The notes: generated from the sequence alone by a model not told the origin. A DNA stretch of 64,000 nt from Acidithiobacillus concretivorus (GCF_018853445.1 NZ_JABELD010000015.1:21514-85513), one strand, 5' to 3'; numbered from the stretch's first letter, positions 45,906 to 55,562 are shown. Translations and numbers: made by a program.

Positions 45906-48293
45906 CTAGAATTTTGCAGATACGCTAAAGTAAACCAGTCTTGGCGCCCCAGCGTAACCCACTAGCGCACCTGCACCCAAGGGACCAAATTGACCCGAAC
46001 TTCCGCTATCTACCTGAACATACCGATTATATTTCCTTCCCAACAGATTCATAATTTCCAATTTACTACTGAGATAATTCAAACCCATGAAATGCACCGA
46101 CACTTTCGCGCCTAATGAAAAATTCACCAGGGTAAAAGCGGGCATTTTAATATCTGGTGATGGCGCATTCGTGATGGAGTTAAATACCGCCTGTGGACCG
46201 GTATAGGTCATCCACAACCTTGGTTCAAGATCCACCCCTGCAACGTAGTTCTGTGTATAGAAACCGACATTGGCGGTTTGGGAGGGGACATAAGGCAGAG
46301 GCAGACCATTATAGCTTTTCCCTCCCTGAAGGGCATAGTGGGTAAAATTCGCCTTTTCAAAACTCAGATTGGTAAACAAATGTAGCCAATAGACAGGATC
46401 ATCTTCCAGAGAGATGTTGACGCCGTCATAATCGGAAGTTCCCTGAGCATTGATCACCGAATCATCAGGCAAAGTAATAGGAATAAACTGATTTGAAAAA
46501 TGCAGGAAATACCAGTTCACACTGGCAAGAAAGTTATGAAGATACGGTGCTTCCTTGACATGAAATTTTATGCCTGCCTGATATTCCTGACCCTCTTCCA
46601 GACTCAGAGCGCTGGTCGGGATGCTCTGAAATACCCCACCACCGTCATCTGCAGCACCCGGAGTTTTATAGGCGACTGCGTAGCTGGCAAATAATGCGAG
46701 ATGCTGCATCGGTCGCCAGTTGATTGCCAGGGACGGTTCCACCTGTTCATAGCTTTTCGAAGAAGCTGGAAGGCTGGAATCTGCGCCTTTCGGATCCAGC
46801 GCACAGGCCTCAGGTGATTCTGCACACATATTGGGGGTATAACGGGTTTGGTAACCTACGACGCGCACCCCAGGGGTAATATCCAGAGATGCAATGGGCG
46901 AGATGCGATCTTGCAGATAAGCTGCCAATGCCGTTGAATCAAATGTTTTATATAAATAGGTTTGTTTAAAAGCCGCCGCCGGGTCATATGTACCATAAGG
47001 AAAATTGTTATTTTCTACGGTATACCGTTCATTGATAAAATAACCACCGTACTCCAGCTCATTCCATGGCAAATGCGTAACAAAACTCAGCTTATCACCA
47101 TAGGCATTGGTATGCGGGGTATAATATTCATAGTCTTCAGGAAAAAACCGACTGATTTGGTAATGCAGTCTATCACCGTGGCGAAACCAAACCATATTAT
47201 GAAGCTCAGTACCCGCGCCAATATTCACATTTGTTTTTTGATAAAGCATCCATACGGTATTACTGTCATCCTTGTAAGGCAGAGCGCCATAAAATCCGGA
47301 TTTTTGCTGACTGTACAGCGGACCTGGAATTGGTTTTTTGTCCACATCCTGACCATTGATGGTAATACCTTCAATAGGCGACAGCAGCTGCATAAAGGGC
47401 TTATAAGATTGTCCTTTTGCCAGATAGGCACCTAAACTAACATTCCCGTTTGTAAAGGTTTTAATTCCTTTGAAATACCAGGCATAGCTATAACTTGACA
47501 TATTGCTGCTGCCAAACGGCCGGACAATGGAACCCGCTGGAGCACTCAGGTAACTATTACCAGAACTTGAGCCACCGCCGATGACTGCAGCAAAACCATC
47601 ATGCTCGCCGGTATTGATGGCAAAGTGGATATTTTTGAAATCATAGCTTCCATAGGTCATTCCGATCGTTGCGCCGGATTTTTTGGTCGGTTGCAGCGGA
47701 ATATAGTTGATGGTTCCACCAATGCTGTTGTACCAACGGTTTGCCGGATTACCAGGACCGTAAGTCAGCCGAATTCCACTGATCAGCGACGACTGGTTCA
47801 CGTCGGGGGAAGCCCATAATCCTGTGGCAACGTTTGCCATAGGAACCCCATCAAAAGTAGTTGCAATACTGCCATCATCAATGGCTCCACCAGGTATATG
47901 CCAGCCCTGTTTGACCCCATTGATACTGATCTGCGTTTTGCCACCACCCGTTGCCGTATAGCCGCTGATCACATTCACCCCTGGTGCCATACTCAACATT
48001 TCATTACCAGAAGCTCCAGGACCAGCCGCTTCAATCTGTTTTTTTCCGATGACCTTCTCCGCCAAACCAGAACGGAAGATCTGGCGCTGACTGGGGATCG
48101 CTGATTTCGGGGCAACATAGATGGAAGGATTGTCCGCTTTGGATACCTCACCCACATTCACGGAACCATCATCCCCCACGCTACGGGTGGAAGCGGTAAT
48201 CGCATCAGCGATGGAGGTATCGGAGTGCAGCGCACATAGTGCGAGTAAAAGGCTTCCTGTCACACGATAGGTATTTTTTACTGTCATTTTCAT
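45906..48293 (-). CDS. TonB-dependent outer-membrane receptor
   Basis: This gene encodes 795 residues. A signal peptide (about 1-30) is followed by a plug domain (about 70-200, GLAEKVIGKKQIEAAGPGAS, NEMLSMAPGVNVISGY, TFDGVPMANVATGLW, GTINYIP) and a 22-strand barrel ending LVYFSVSAKF. The substrate is unknown. Four tandem PhoB half-sites lie upstream, and a broken phosphoesterase gene follows 98 bases downstream, pointing to phosphate-containing ligand uptake. The first ATG is one base from the AAAGGAC site; ATG 48287 (MTVKNTYRV) has better spacing. Confidence 0.92.
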   Translation of the reverse strand: MKMTVKNTYRVTGSLLLALCALHSDTSIADAITASTRSVGDDGSVNVGEVSKADNPSIYVAPKSAIPSQRQIFRSGLAEKVIGKKQIEAAGPGASGNEMLSMAPGVNVISGYTATGGGKTQISINGVKQGWHIPGGAIDDGSIATTFDGVPMANVATGLWASPDVNQSSLISGIRLTYGPGNPANRWYNSIGGTINYIPLQPTKKSGATIGMTYGSYDFKNIHFAINTGEHDGFAAVIGGGSSSGNSYLSAPAGSIVRPFGSSNMSSYSYAWYFKGIKTFTNGNVSLGAYLAKGQSYKPFMQLLSPIEGITINGQDVDKKPIPGPLYSQQKSGFYGALPYKDDSNTVWMLYQKTNVNIGAGTELHNMVWFRHGDRLHYQISRFFPEDYEYYTPHTNAYGDKLSFVTHLPWNELEYGGYFINERYTVENNNFPYGTYDPAAAFKQTYLYKTFDSTALAAYLQDRISPIASLDITPGVRVVGYQTRYTPNMCAESPEACALDPKGADSSLPASSKSYEQVEPSLAINWRPMQHLALFASYAVAYKTPGAADDGGGVFQSIPTSALSLEEGQEYQAGIKFHVKEAPYLHNFLASVNWYFLHFSNQFIPITLPDDSVINAQGTSDYDGVNISLEDDPVYWLHLFTNLSFEKANFTHYALQGGKSYNGLPLPYVPSQTANVGFYTQNYVAGVDLEPRLWMTYTGPQAVFNSITNAPSPDIKMPAFTLVNFSLGAKVSVHFMGLNYLSSKLEIMNLLGRKYNRYVQVDSGSSGQFGPLGAGALVGYAGAPRLVYFSVSAKF

Positions 48294-48341
48294 GTCCTTT
48301 GGTAGAACTTCTATTAACCGGAGACAAGAAGTCTAGACATG

Positions 48342-48385
48342 TAATGTGACAATATGATGAAGCTTTAATGACAGAATGATGACAT
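48342..48385 (-). promoter_or_regulatory. PhoB-box array: four tandem 11-bp half-sites
   Basis: On the minus strand, in 5' to 3' order, the 11-base units begin ATGTCAT, CTGTCAT, GCTTCAT and TTGTCAC. The first two with a 4-base spacer form a near-perfect Pho box (consensus CTGTCAT-N4-CTGTCAY). The array ends about 49 bases before the TonB receptor start, a position suited to activation. Confidence 0.75.
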
Positions 48386-48429
48386 AACACAAAACTCCAC
48401 CAAACTTCCTAGAGCCTCATGTAAGTACC

Positions 48430-48468
48430 AAAAACCAAAGGCCCCGCCGGAAACCGGCGGGGCCTTTG
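48430..48468 (-). terminator. Rho-independent terminator of the lipoprotein gene
   Basis: AAAGGCCCCGCCGG pairs with CCGGCGGGGCCTTT around a short loop, followed on the minus strand by GGTTTTTGG. It lies 22 bases after the lipoprotein stop. Confidence 0.88.
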
Positions 48469-48490
48469 CACATCCAGTACGACGATAAAA

Positions 48491-48796
48491 TTACTTCATC
48501 ATCGCCTTTTTGAACATGCGCTCTACCTTCTCATTGGCTTCTTCAGCCTTCTGGTTGGCAGAATTGGCAGTGCTCATGGCCTGATCAGCTGTGCTCTGTG
48601 CGGCGTTAGCCTTGCTCAAAGCGTCAGTAGCAGTGCTCTGTGCGGCATTGGCCTTGGCAAGAGCCTCGTTGGCGGTGGACTGCGCGGCATCAGCCTTGGC
48701 AGAAACCTTAGCGAGGTCAGAACTGGTAGCGCAACCGGCCAGGCCCAAGGGCAAAATCAGCGCAGTTACTTTTAAAGCTGTGGTAAACTTGCTCAT
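48491..48796 (-). CDS. Lpp/OprI-like alanine-zipper lipoprotein
   Basis: This gene encodes 101 residues. The lipobox LAGC (Cys 22) is followed by a trimeric alanine-zipper coiled coil made of four 14-residue units: KADAAQSTANEALA, KANAAQSTATDALS, KANAAQSTADQAMS and TANSANQKAEEANE. The chain ends KKAMMK, and a C-terminal lysine is how Lpp is linked to peptidoglycan. It should be an abundant outer-membrane tether. A good AAGGAGACTGCT ribosome site and a strong terminator support high expression. L,D-transpeptidases at 12617 and 60983 are candidate linking enzymes. Confidence 0.9.
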   Translation of the reverse strand: MSKFTTALKVTALILPLGLAGCATSSDLAKVSAKADAAQSTANEALAKANAAQSTATDALSKANAAQSTADQAMSTANSANQKAEEANEKVERMFKKAMMK

Positions 48797-49104
48797 AGCA
48801 GTCTCCTTTGTTGGGTTGGAAAACGAGCAGATGGATCATAACTAAAAAAATAACAATACGCTAGCATCAACGTCACTATGGATACTATTTTTTTCAACCT
48901 ATGTTGCAGAAAAGGCAGCACAACACTACGCGCAACTTCAGGACGCAATCGCAACCAACTGTTTTTATTATAAATATTTTATCCCCTTGATTTTTTCCAG
49001 AATTTTTATAAAATATTGTTCCTTTTCATGATTTGAGAACAATATCCGTCTGTGTTTCGACTGGAAACCGGCTTCAGAATGCCAGCTCAAAGTGGGAGAA
49101 CCCT
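48797..49104. other. AT-rich intergenic region
   Basis: These about 308 bases separate the divergent lipoprotein and 3D-domain protein genes. The region is AT-rich with A/T runs, including a poly-T stretch at about 48889 and long A/T blocks at 48964-49025, as in strong or H-NS-like-bound upstream regions. No gene, clear hexamer pair or repeat can be supported, apart from promoters expected for both flanking genes. Confidence 0.5.
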
Positions 49105-49689
49105 ATGATTAAAAGTCTGTCCGCAGGAATGGGCGTTGCCCTGATAGCTTTATTGTTGCCGAATGCACTGGCACTTAATTCTTCAGGATTACCAGCCGGG
49201 ATGCTCACGCAACTCACTCCTCAAACAGCCGTCGTCGTGCCTCCTTCTCAATCTGGTGTTCTGGAAAAAACCAGCGATCCAGATAGTAACACCCGCAATA
49301 ATTCTACTGCTGCACAAGGGGATGGCGCGCTCATCATCCACCATCAAGTTTTTTATTTGCGACGGGTTACAGCATATAACGCCTTATCCAGCCAAACCAA
49401 CAGCAATCCTGGCATGTCAGCCTGCGGGCCCACCCGGCCTGACCAGATCGCCCTGTCACCCGATCTTTTCTTTCGCAGCAACGGCAGCAATCGCTGTGGA
49501 GAAAAAATCAACATCATGCTCTCTTCGGGAAAAATTATTCATGGCATCGTATGGGACACCATGAATCCCCGTTACCACATGGCCGCAGACATTCTTATGG
49601 GCAGCGTCCAGCAAGCAATGAACTTTGGCGTACGAAAAGCCCGCTTGCGTTTTGTGCATTCCAGCAAACCCAGCACAAGCGGCGTCTGA
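49105..49689 (+). CDS. Secreted 3D-domain (double-psi beta-barrel) protein
   Basis: This gene encodes 194 residues from ATG 49105, behind a GGGAGAA site. A signal peptide (about 1-24) and a low-complexity Ser/Thr/Pro linker precede a 3D domain (about 75-185): VTAYNALSSQTNSNPGMSAC, then DQIALSPDLF, INIMLSSGKIIHGIVWDTMN and ADILMGSVQQAMNFGVRKAR. The pattern matches YorM/MltA-type double-psi barrels linked to cell-wall binding or cleavage. An earlier ATG at 49033 would add 24 residues that do not look like a signal. It is convergent with pepP. Confidence 0.82.
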   Translation: MIKSLSAGMGVALIALLLPNALALNSSGLPAGMLTQLTPQTAVVVPPSQSGVLEKTSDPDSNTRNNSTAAQGDGALIIHHQVFYLRRVTAYNALSSQTNSNPGMSACGPTRPDQIALSPDLFFRSNGSNRCGEKINIMLSSGKIIHGIVWDTMNPRYHMAADILMGSVQQAMNFGVRKARLRFVHSSKPSTSGV

Positions 49690-49699
49690 ACACTTCAGC

Positions 49700-51034
49700 T
49701 CAGGCTGGCCCCGCAGCCATCATGGCCTCAATGTCTGCCACTTTTTTAGGGACATTTTGCGAAAGAATCTCGGGATCAGCCGCCGTTACCACGACATCAT
49801 CTTCAATCCGGATTCCGATTCCTCGCCACTTTTCCGGTACCGCAAGATTCGCTGGAGCAAAGTACAGACCTGGCTCTACCGTCAGCACCATTCCCGGTTC
49901 CAGTTTTCGCGAGGTCTTGTCTTTATTGCGATAATGTCCCACATCGTGCACATCGAGGCCCAACCAGTGACCGGTACCATGCATATAAAAAGATTTATAA
50001 GCTCCCTGTTCAATCAGGGCATCACGACTGCCTGAGAGGATTTTCAGATCACGCAGGCCATCTACCAAAACCTTGACCGCCTCATCATGATAATCAGAAA
50101 CCGGCCTCCCAGCCCGCACTGCAGCAATTCCAGCCTCCTGAGCAGCCAGTACAATTTCGTAGATTTCGCGCTGGGCAGGACTATAGACGCCATTCACCGG
50201 GAAAGTACGGGTAATATCCCCCGCATATCCGGCAACTTCTGCCCCGGCATCAATCAGAACCAGATCGCCGTCGCGCAATTCCGCATTATTTTCCGTGTAG
50301 TGCAGAATACAGGCATTTTCACCGCCGCCGACAATACTGGGATAGGCCACGCTGGGTGAACCCAAGCGCCGAAAAACATGTTCAATTTCCGAACATAGGG
50401 CATATTCCATCATTCCCGGCTGGCACTGGCGCATGGCATGACGATGTCCGGCACCACTGATGCCCACGGCGGCCCGCATACACTCCAGCTCGACAGGATC
50501 CTTAAATAGGCGCATTTCATGAACCAGACCGCCGACATCCACCACTTCCTGCGGGTAACGAATACCTTGACGAATTTTGCTTTTTGCCAGATTTCGCCAA
50601 TGCATGACTCTGGCGTCAAAATCACTGCTTTGCCCCATGGGATAAAACAGAAGTTCACGGCCTTCCAGAAGTGCCGGTATTTGCTCATTCAAATCATGAA
50701 TGGAATAACAGCGATCCACCTGGCATTGGGCCAGCGCCCCCTCCAGACCCGCCCTGCGCCCATCCCAGGTTTCCCGAGCCGGATCACGAGGGCGACAGAA
50801 CAGAATTTGCTCTCCCTCAGAATGTCCGGGAATCAGGACGAGGACGGCCTCAGGCTCTTCAAATCCGGTGAGGTATAAAAAGTCGCTATCACCTCGAAAC
50901 GGATATTGCACATCACTATTACGCTGCTTGGGGACAGCCGTAGGAATAATAGCAACGGCAGAGTCATGCATTTTCTGCATGAGCTGACGCCGCCGGAATG
51001 CATAATCGGGAGTAGGTAAATCAAGTTTGGGCAT
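49700..51034 (-). CDS. pepP: Xaa-Pro aminopeptidase (PepP type)
   Basis: This 444-residue M24 family metallopeptidase removes N-terminal residues before proline. The metal-binding residues are visible in LIDAGAEVAGYAGDITRTF (two Asp), MHGTGHWLGLDVHDVG (His), LTVEPGLYF (Glu) and GIRIEDDVVVT (Glu). The N-terminal domain block YPFRGDSDFLYLTGFEEPEAV is typical of PepP. It often precedes ubiH genes, which are absent here. Palindromic element B lies 45 bases upstream of its start. Confidence 0.95.
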   Translation of the reverse strand: MPKLDLPTPDYAFRRRQLMQKMHDSAVAIIPTAVPKQRNSDVQYPFRGDSDFLYLTGFEEPEAVLVLIPGHSEGEQILFCRPRDPARETWDGRRAGLEGALAQCQVDRCYSIHDLNEQIPALLEGRELLFYPMGQSSDFDARVMHWRNLAKSKIRQGIRYPQEVVDVGGLVHEMRLFKDPVELECMRAAVGISGAGHRHAMRQCQPGMMEYALCSEIEHVFRRLGSPSVAYPSIVGGGENACILHYTENNAELRDGDLVLIDAGAEVAGYAGDITRTFPVNGVYSPAQREIYEIVLAAQEAGIAAVRAGRPVSDYHDEAVKVLVDGLRDLKILSGSRDALIEQGAYKSFYMHGTGHWLGLDVHDVGHYRNKDKTSRKLEPGMVLTVEPGLYFAPANLAVPEKWRGIGIRIEDDVVVTAADPEILSQNVPKKVADIEAMMAAGPA

Positions 51035-51078
51035 AAGGTAAACCTCCTATGCCCCTATTATCACACAAATCAACCTAA

Positions 51079-51184
51079 AAACGTCAGTTGGCCTGAAGGC
51101 TTTGCCGCGACTTTGGCCCGCGCCTTAGAACAACAGGCAAGGGACGTTGGCGCAAAAAGCCTTCAGACCAACTAACGTTTTTTA
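51079..51184 (-). repeat. Long palindromic element, copy B (shares a core with 19684-19876)
   Basis: On the minus strand a 27-base-pair stem, with two G-U pairs in that RNA orientation, is flanked by A and T runs. The enclosed core (51122-51160) matches copy A at 35 of 39 bases, and AAAGTCGC-x-GCAAA (51101-51114) is shared. The arm sequences differ from copy A. It lies between the DUF4168 gene end and the pepP start, both on the minus strand, so it may terminate the first or be a leader of the second. Compared with copy A it lacks about 87 internal bases. Confidence 0.85.
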
Positions 51185-51239
51185 ATACAATCAGATGGAT
51201 AGCCGCAATCTTGCAAACTTTGCGGCACCAATTTGAATT

Positions 51240-51599
51240 TTAGTGTATAGCCGCTTCAACCTGCTTGGCAAAGGCTGGATCAGTCTGGGTTTGCTTGAGC
51301 ATGCTGGAATATTGTCCGGCGCTCAGATGGTTGGTCGCCAGCACTTTGTCCACTTTTTCCATATAGGATTTCTTGACCGCGTCCTGCTTGGCTTTACTCA
51401 CACCTTTCTGACTGATTTCAGCATGAGCCTGCGCGTTCAGGGGTTTGATCTGCTCAACAGCATGGGCAAAATCCTTAATCTGAGCCGGGCTTGCGGCCAT
51501 GGCATCACTGGCAAAAGCCACATTGCCGGCTAGTCCCAATCCTCCCAGCGCCAACATAACCAGTCCGAATTTCATAGAATGACCTAACGATTTCTGCAT
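51240..51599 (-). CDS. DUF4168 family exported protein
   Basis: This gene encodes 119 residues. A signal peptide (about 1-30, MKFGLVMLALGGLGLAGNVAFA) is followed by a helical DUF4168-like domain: AQIKDFAHAVEQIKPLNAQA, KVDKVLATNHLSAGQYSSML and FAKQVEAAI. The long frame that opens in radA is spurious; ATG 51599 has an AGAGGAGA site. The function is unknown; family members are small exported helical proteins. It has its own upstream region (51600-51738), including a CGACT-GTAT-AGTCG inverted repeat. Confidence 0.8.
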   Translation of the reverse strand: MQKSLGHSMKFGLVMLALGGLGLAGNVAFASDAMAASPAQIKDFAHAVEQIKPLNAQAHAEISQKGVSKAKQDAVKKSYMEKVDKVLATNHLSAGQYSSMLKQTQTDPAFAKQVEAAIH

Positions 51600-51738
51600 G
51601 GTGTATCTCCTCTTGTGGAAGCAAAAATAAACTACATATATCAGGATATTACGTGACAAATTAACGACTATACAGTCGCTACCGTAACGACTCCTTGAAG
51701 ATTTTGCAAGCCATGAAAACCCGTTGGGGAAAATCTCT

Positions 51739-53097
51739 CTAAGATCCCGAAAAAGCATCATCCATAGCATCACCCAGGCGCAGTACCGAAGTGATTTTGA
51801 AAGTGCCGGGGGCCTGCAATTGATCTCCACGCGGAGTGATCGCCCCCTTAAAGCCCAGTTTGACCGCTTCGCGAATACGTCCCTGGGCATCGGCTACGGG
51901 TCGCACCTCTCCCGCCAGACCCAGTTCTCCAAACACTACCCGTCTTCCCGTCATGGCCTTGTTGCGAAAACTACTTAACAAGGCCAATGCCACAGCCAGA
52001 TCGGCGGCGGGTTCATTGACCCGAATTCCCCCGGCAATATTCACAAATACGTCCTGATCAAAAAACATAGTGTCCCCATGCCGATGCAATATAGCCAGCA
52101 GCAAAGACAAGCGATTGGGATCCAGGCCAATGGCGACGCGGCGGGGATTAGCCAATGGACTGGGGGTCACCAGCGCCTGCACCTCGACGAGCAGCGGGCG
52201 TGTACCCTCCTGCGTTGCCAGCACCACACTGCCGGGTACCGGTTTTTCATGCTGGGAGAGAAATAACTGCGAGGGATTAGCCACCTCACTCAATCCGGCT
52301 TCCTGCATCTGGAATACGCCCAACTCATTGGCTGCACCAAAACGATTTTTGATGGCGCGCACAATCCGGTAGGGGCTGCCCGCTTCTCCCTCAAAGTACA
52401 GCACTGTATCGACCATGTGTTCGAGAACACGCGGACCGGCAATAGCGCCTTCCTTGGTCACATGCCCAACCAGCCAGACGGTGGTTGCACTGGCCTTGGC
52501 AAAACGCACCAGACGGGCGGCACATTCACGCACCTGGGCTACAGATCCGGGTGCCGACTGCAGGCTATCGGTATACAAGGTCTGTATGGAATCAATCAGT
52601 AACAAATCGGGCTTTTCAGCCTGCAGTAATGCTTCGATGGCTTCCAGATGGTTTTCAGCCACAACCCGCACCGGACTTTTCCCGAGGCCCAAACGCTGGG
52701 CGCGCATGGCCACCTGAGCCGCCGATTCTTCACCCGTCACATAGAGCACCTTGCTACTCAGACTGAGGTGATGGGCCGTCTGGAGAAGCAGGGTCGATTT
52801 ACCGATTCCCGGTTCTCCCCCCAGTAAAATGGCCGCACTGGGGACTTGCCCACCTCCCAGTACCCGATCCAGCTCTGACAACCCGGTCGTTCTTCGGCCA
52901 ACATCTTCCAGAGGTACCGCATGGAGAAACTGGGGCGGGCTCGCATTGGCAAAAGCGGTCTGCGATCGCGTACTACTTTTTTCGACACGCTGTTCCACAA
53001 AGCTGTTCCAGGCTCCGCAATCCGGACAGCGGCCCAGCCATTTGCTGCTGGTACTCCCGCAATCCTGGCACACGAATACATTTTTATCACGACTCAT
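51739..53097 (-). CDS. radA: DNA repair protein RadA
   Basis: This is a 452-residue branch-migration ATPase acting in recombination. The N-terminal zinc finger is [18 protein letters not shown]. Walker A is [16 protein letters not shown], the RadA motif is [13 protein letters not shown], and the C-terminal Lon-like domain ([18 protein letters not shown]) is complete. The correct start is ATG 53097, overlapping the alr stop by four bases, rather than the frame opening at 53136. It ends the dnaB-alr-radA operon. Confidence 0.96.
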   Translation of the reverse strand: MSRDKNVFVCQDCGSTSSKWLGRCPDCGAWNSFVEQRVEKSSTRSQTAFANASPPQFLHAVPLEDVGRRTTGLSELDRVLGGGQVPSAAILLGGEPGIGKSTLLLQTAHHLSLSSKVLYVTGEESAAQVAMRAQRLGLGKSPVRVVAENHLEAIEALLQAEKPDLLLIDSIQTLYTDSLQSAPGSVAQVRECAARLVRFAKASATTVWLVGHVTKEGAIAGPRVLEHMVDTVLYFEGEAGSPYRIVRAIKNRFGAANELGVFQMQEAGLSEVANPSQLFLSQHEKPVPGSVVLATQEGTRPLLVEVQALVTPSPLANPRRVAIGLDPNRLSLLLAILHRHGDTMFFDQDVFVNIAGGIRVNEPAADLAVALALLSSFRNKAMTGRRVVFGELGLAGEVRPVADAQGRIREAVKLGFKGAITPRGDQLQAPGTFKITSVLRLGDAMDDAFSGS

Positions 53098-54188
53098 GCC
53101 CGCAGCCTCCTGGGAACACGCACCTGAATGCGACAACTCATTTCATAAGGGATGGTATCCAGCTGCTGGGCGAGTGTTTCCAAAGTGGGTCCTTCGGCAC
53201 CCATCAACGTCACCTTGCTGCCGATGTCAGCCTGAATATGGGTAATATCCACAAAAAGCATATCCATACTGACCCGCGCCAGAGTACGGGTTTCCTGTCC
53301 GGCCACCCTGATGGCAGCACCTGAACCCAACTGACGCGGATATCCATCACCATAACCTGCTGCGACAACCCCCACCCGACAGGCCTCTGCTGCCTGCCAG
53401 GTGGCGCCATAACCCAGCCAGTCGTCCGCCTGAAGATGACGCGTTGCGACGATTTCACTTTGCCAGGAAAGCACCGGTTGTAGGCCCACATCCACACCAT
53501 TTTTACCGGCGAAGGGCGATAATCCGTACAGCATCAAACCCGGGCGCACCCAATATTGTTGGGCCGAAGGCAGACTCAAAACAGCCCCGGAGTTGGCCAA
53601 ACTATGCTGGCCCAGCGTGTTACCTGAATACGCTTTGACCATGCGCTCAAATACCGCTATCTGTTGATCATTGAATGGATCTTGCGGGTCGTCAGAACGC
53701 GCCAGATGACTCATCAGGCCCAGCACCTGCCAGTGTGGATAGGGCTGCAGTTTTGCAAAAACTTCCCCTAATCGCTCCGGGGCAAAGCCCAGACGGTGCA
53801 TGCCCGTATCCACCTTGATGAAAATTTGCAGAGCGCGATGCGGAACCTGACTTTCTAGCCAGGCGAGTTGGCGATCTTCGTGAATGACCAGCCAGTAAGC
53901 ACGTTCGGTGGCGAGCAGCACTTCTTCCGCTGTAAAAGGGCCACCCAACAGACAAATCGGCTTGTTTAGGCCCAAAGCGTGTAGCGTTTCGGCTTCTTCC
54001 AGAGAAGCCACGGCAAACGCATCCACACCGGCAGTGGCCAGAACCGGAGCGCAAACACAAACATCATGTCCATAGGCGTTGGCCTTGACCGCCGCCATGA
54101 TTCTGGCCTGAGGCGCATGATTACGAGCCACCTGGAGGTTGTGGCACAAGGCTGAAGGGGAAATTTTGGCAAATATGGGGCGGGTCAT
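53094..54188 (-). CDS. alr: Alanine racemase
   Basis: This is a 364-residue PLP enzyme making D-alanine for peptidoglycan. The PLP lysine is in [13 protein letters not shown], the catalytic tyrosine region is [12 protein letters not shown], and the C-terminal [10 protein letters not shown] and VTLMGAEG blocks are present. One unusual point is the D after GH (AYGHD), where G is common. It starts directly after the dnaB stop with no gap and overlaps radA, a widespread order. Confidence 0.96.
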   Translation of the reverse strand: MTRPIFAKISPSALCHNLQVARNHAPQARIMAAVKANAYGHDVCVCAPVLATAGVDAFAVASLEEAETLHALGLNKPICLLGGPFTAEEVLLATERAYWLVIHEDRQLAWLESQVPHRALQIFIKVDTGMHRLGFAPERLGEVFAKLQPYPHWQVLGLMSHLARSDDPQDPFNDQQIAVFERMVKAYSGNTLGQHSLANSGAVLSLPSAQQYWVRPGLMLYGLSPFAGKNGVDVGLQPVLSWQSEIVATRHLQADDWLGYGATWQAAEACRVGVVAAGYGDGYPRQLGSGAAIRVAGQETRTLARVSMDMLFVDITHIQADIGSKVTLMGAEGPTLETLAQQLDTIPYEMSCRIQVRVPRRLRA

Positions 54189-55562
54189 CTAGTGACCGTA
54201 TTCGCCGCCTGTTGGCGCATAATTTTCGAAGCGGGTATATTCGCCGAAAAAGCTCATCCGCACGGTTCCGATGGGACCATTGCGCTGCTTGCCGATAATC
54301 ACTTCGGCAATGCCTTTTACCTCTTCATTGTCCTTGTTGTACACCTCATCCCGATACAGAAATAAAATCAAATCGGCGTCCTGCTCAATAGCCCCGGACT
54401 CGCGCAAGTCCGACATTTGTGGACGCTTTTCAGTACGGTTTTCCAGACTACGATTGAGCTGGGACAAGGCGATGACAGGAATGGACAGCTCCTTGGCGAG
54501 GGCTTTCAATGAACGACTGATTTCGGAAATTTCGGCTACCCGGTTATCGCCTCTACCCGGAACCTGCATGAGCTGCAGATAATCGACCACAATCAAATCC
54601 AGGCCCTGTTCGCGCTTCAGACGGCGTGCCCGTGAACGCAGGTCGGCCGGAGACAAGGCCGCAGAATCATCGGCAAAAAGTGGGGCGGTGCCCAATTCGC
54701 CAATGGCATGGGCCAGTCGTGGCCAATCGTCATTTCCCAAGGTACCATTACGCAGGCGGTGCTGGTCTACTCGCCCCCGCGACGACAAGGCCCGCAAAAC
54801 AATTTCGTCTGTAGGCATTTCCATGCTGAACACCAGCACATTTTTACCTTCAACGCAGGCAACGTGCTCGGCGACATTCATGGCAAAGGACGTTTTTCCC
54901 ATACTGGGGCGACCTGCCACAATCACCAGTTGCCCCGGATGCAATCCCGAAGTTTTTTCATCCAGATCAGCAAAGCCCGTAGCCAGACCGGTCACCCCTT
55001 TTTTGTCCCGGGCGACAGCCTCAATACGATCAATCACGGCGGGCAAGGCTTCTTTCAACTGCAAAAAACCTTTACCTGCCCGCTGCTGCCCTTCCGCTAG
55101 TTGAAAAACCCGGCTTTCGGCTTCATCCAGAAGCATACGCGCTTCGCGCCCATCAGGTCGGTAAGCCAACTCGGCAATTTCCCGGCCGACACGAATCAAT
55201 TGGCGCAGGGTGGCCCGCTCACGCACAATGCGGGCATAAGCCAGCACATTGGCCGCAGAGGGCGTTTCATTGGCCAGCAAGAGCAAATACTGCACACCAC
55301 CAGCATCAGCAAGATGCTCATGATCCTGCAAGGTTTCTGATACGGTGACCGCATCCACGACGCGACCGGCATTGAGCATGTTACTGATCGTCTGAAATAT
55401 CAGCCGATGCCGACGCTCATAAAAATCTTCTGCGGCGACCGCTTCCATGACCTGATCCGCAGATTCCGGATCAATCAGTAACGCACCGATAACCGATTGC
55501 TCGGCCTCAATGGAATGCGGCGGAGCTTTCACCCCGCCGCCGTAGTCATCCTCTTCGTACAA
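54189..55562 (-). CDS. dnaB: Replicative DNA helicase DnaB
   Basis: This is a 457-residue hexameric helicase of the replisome. The N-terminal domain begins PPHSIEAEQSVIGALLIDP. RecA-like motifs are VIVAGRPSMGKTSFAMNVA (Walker A), LIVVDYLQLMQVPG (Walker B), ALSQLNRSLENR and SDLRESGAIEQDADLILFL. No intein is present. It follows rplI with a 25-base gap, linking the ribosomal-protein operon to replication and cell-wall genes. Confidence 0.97.
   Translation of the reverse strand: MYEEDDYGGGVKAPPHSIEAEQSVIGALLIDPESADQVMEAVAAEDFYERRHRLIFQTISNMLNAGRVVDAVTVSETLQDHEHLADAGGVQYLLLLANETPSAANVLAYARIVRERATLRQLIRVGREIAELAYRPDGREARMLLDEAESRVFQLAEGQQRAGKGFLQLKEALPAVIDRIEAVARDKKGVTGLATGFADLDEKTSGLHPGQLVIVAGRPSMGKTSFAMNVAEHVACVEGKNVLVFSMEMPTDEIVLRALSSRGRVDQHRLRNGTLGNDDWPRLAHAIGELGTAPLFADDSAALSPADLRSRARRLKREQGLDLIVVDYLQLMQVPGRGDNRVAEISEISRSLKALAKELSIPVIALSQLNRSLENRTEKRPQMSDLRESGAIEQDADLILFLYRDEVYNKDNEEVKGIAEVIIGKQRNGPIGTVRMSFFGEYTRFENYAPTGGEYGH

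Noticed and set aside
48837..48880. Promoter for the alanine-zipper lipoprotein
   Set aside because: TTGATG and TATGAT are visible but 24 bases apart, too far for a normal sigma-70 promoter. No better pair was found.
51600..51890. N-terminal extension of the DUF4168 gene into radA
   Set aside because: The extra 97 residues overlap radA in the same strand but a different frame and do not resemble a protein. The ATG at 51599 has a ribosome site and a signal peptide.
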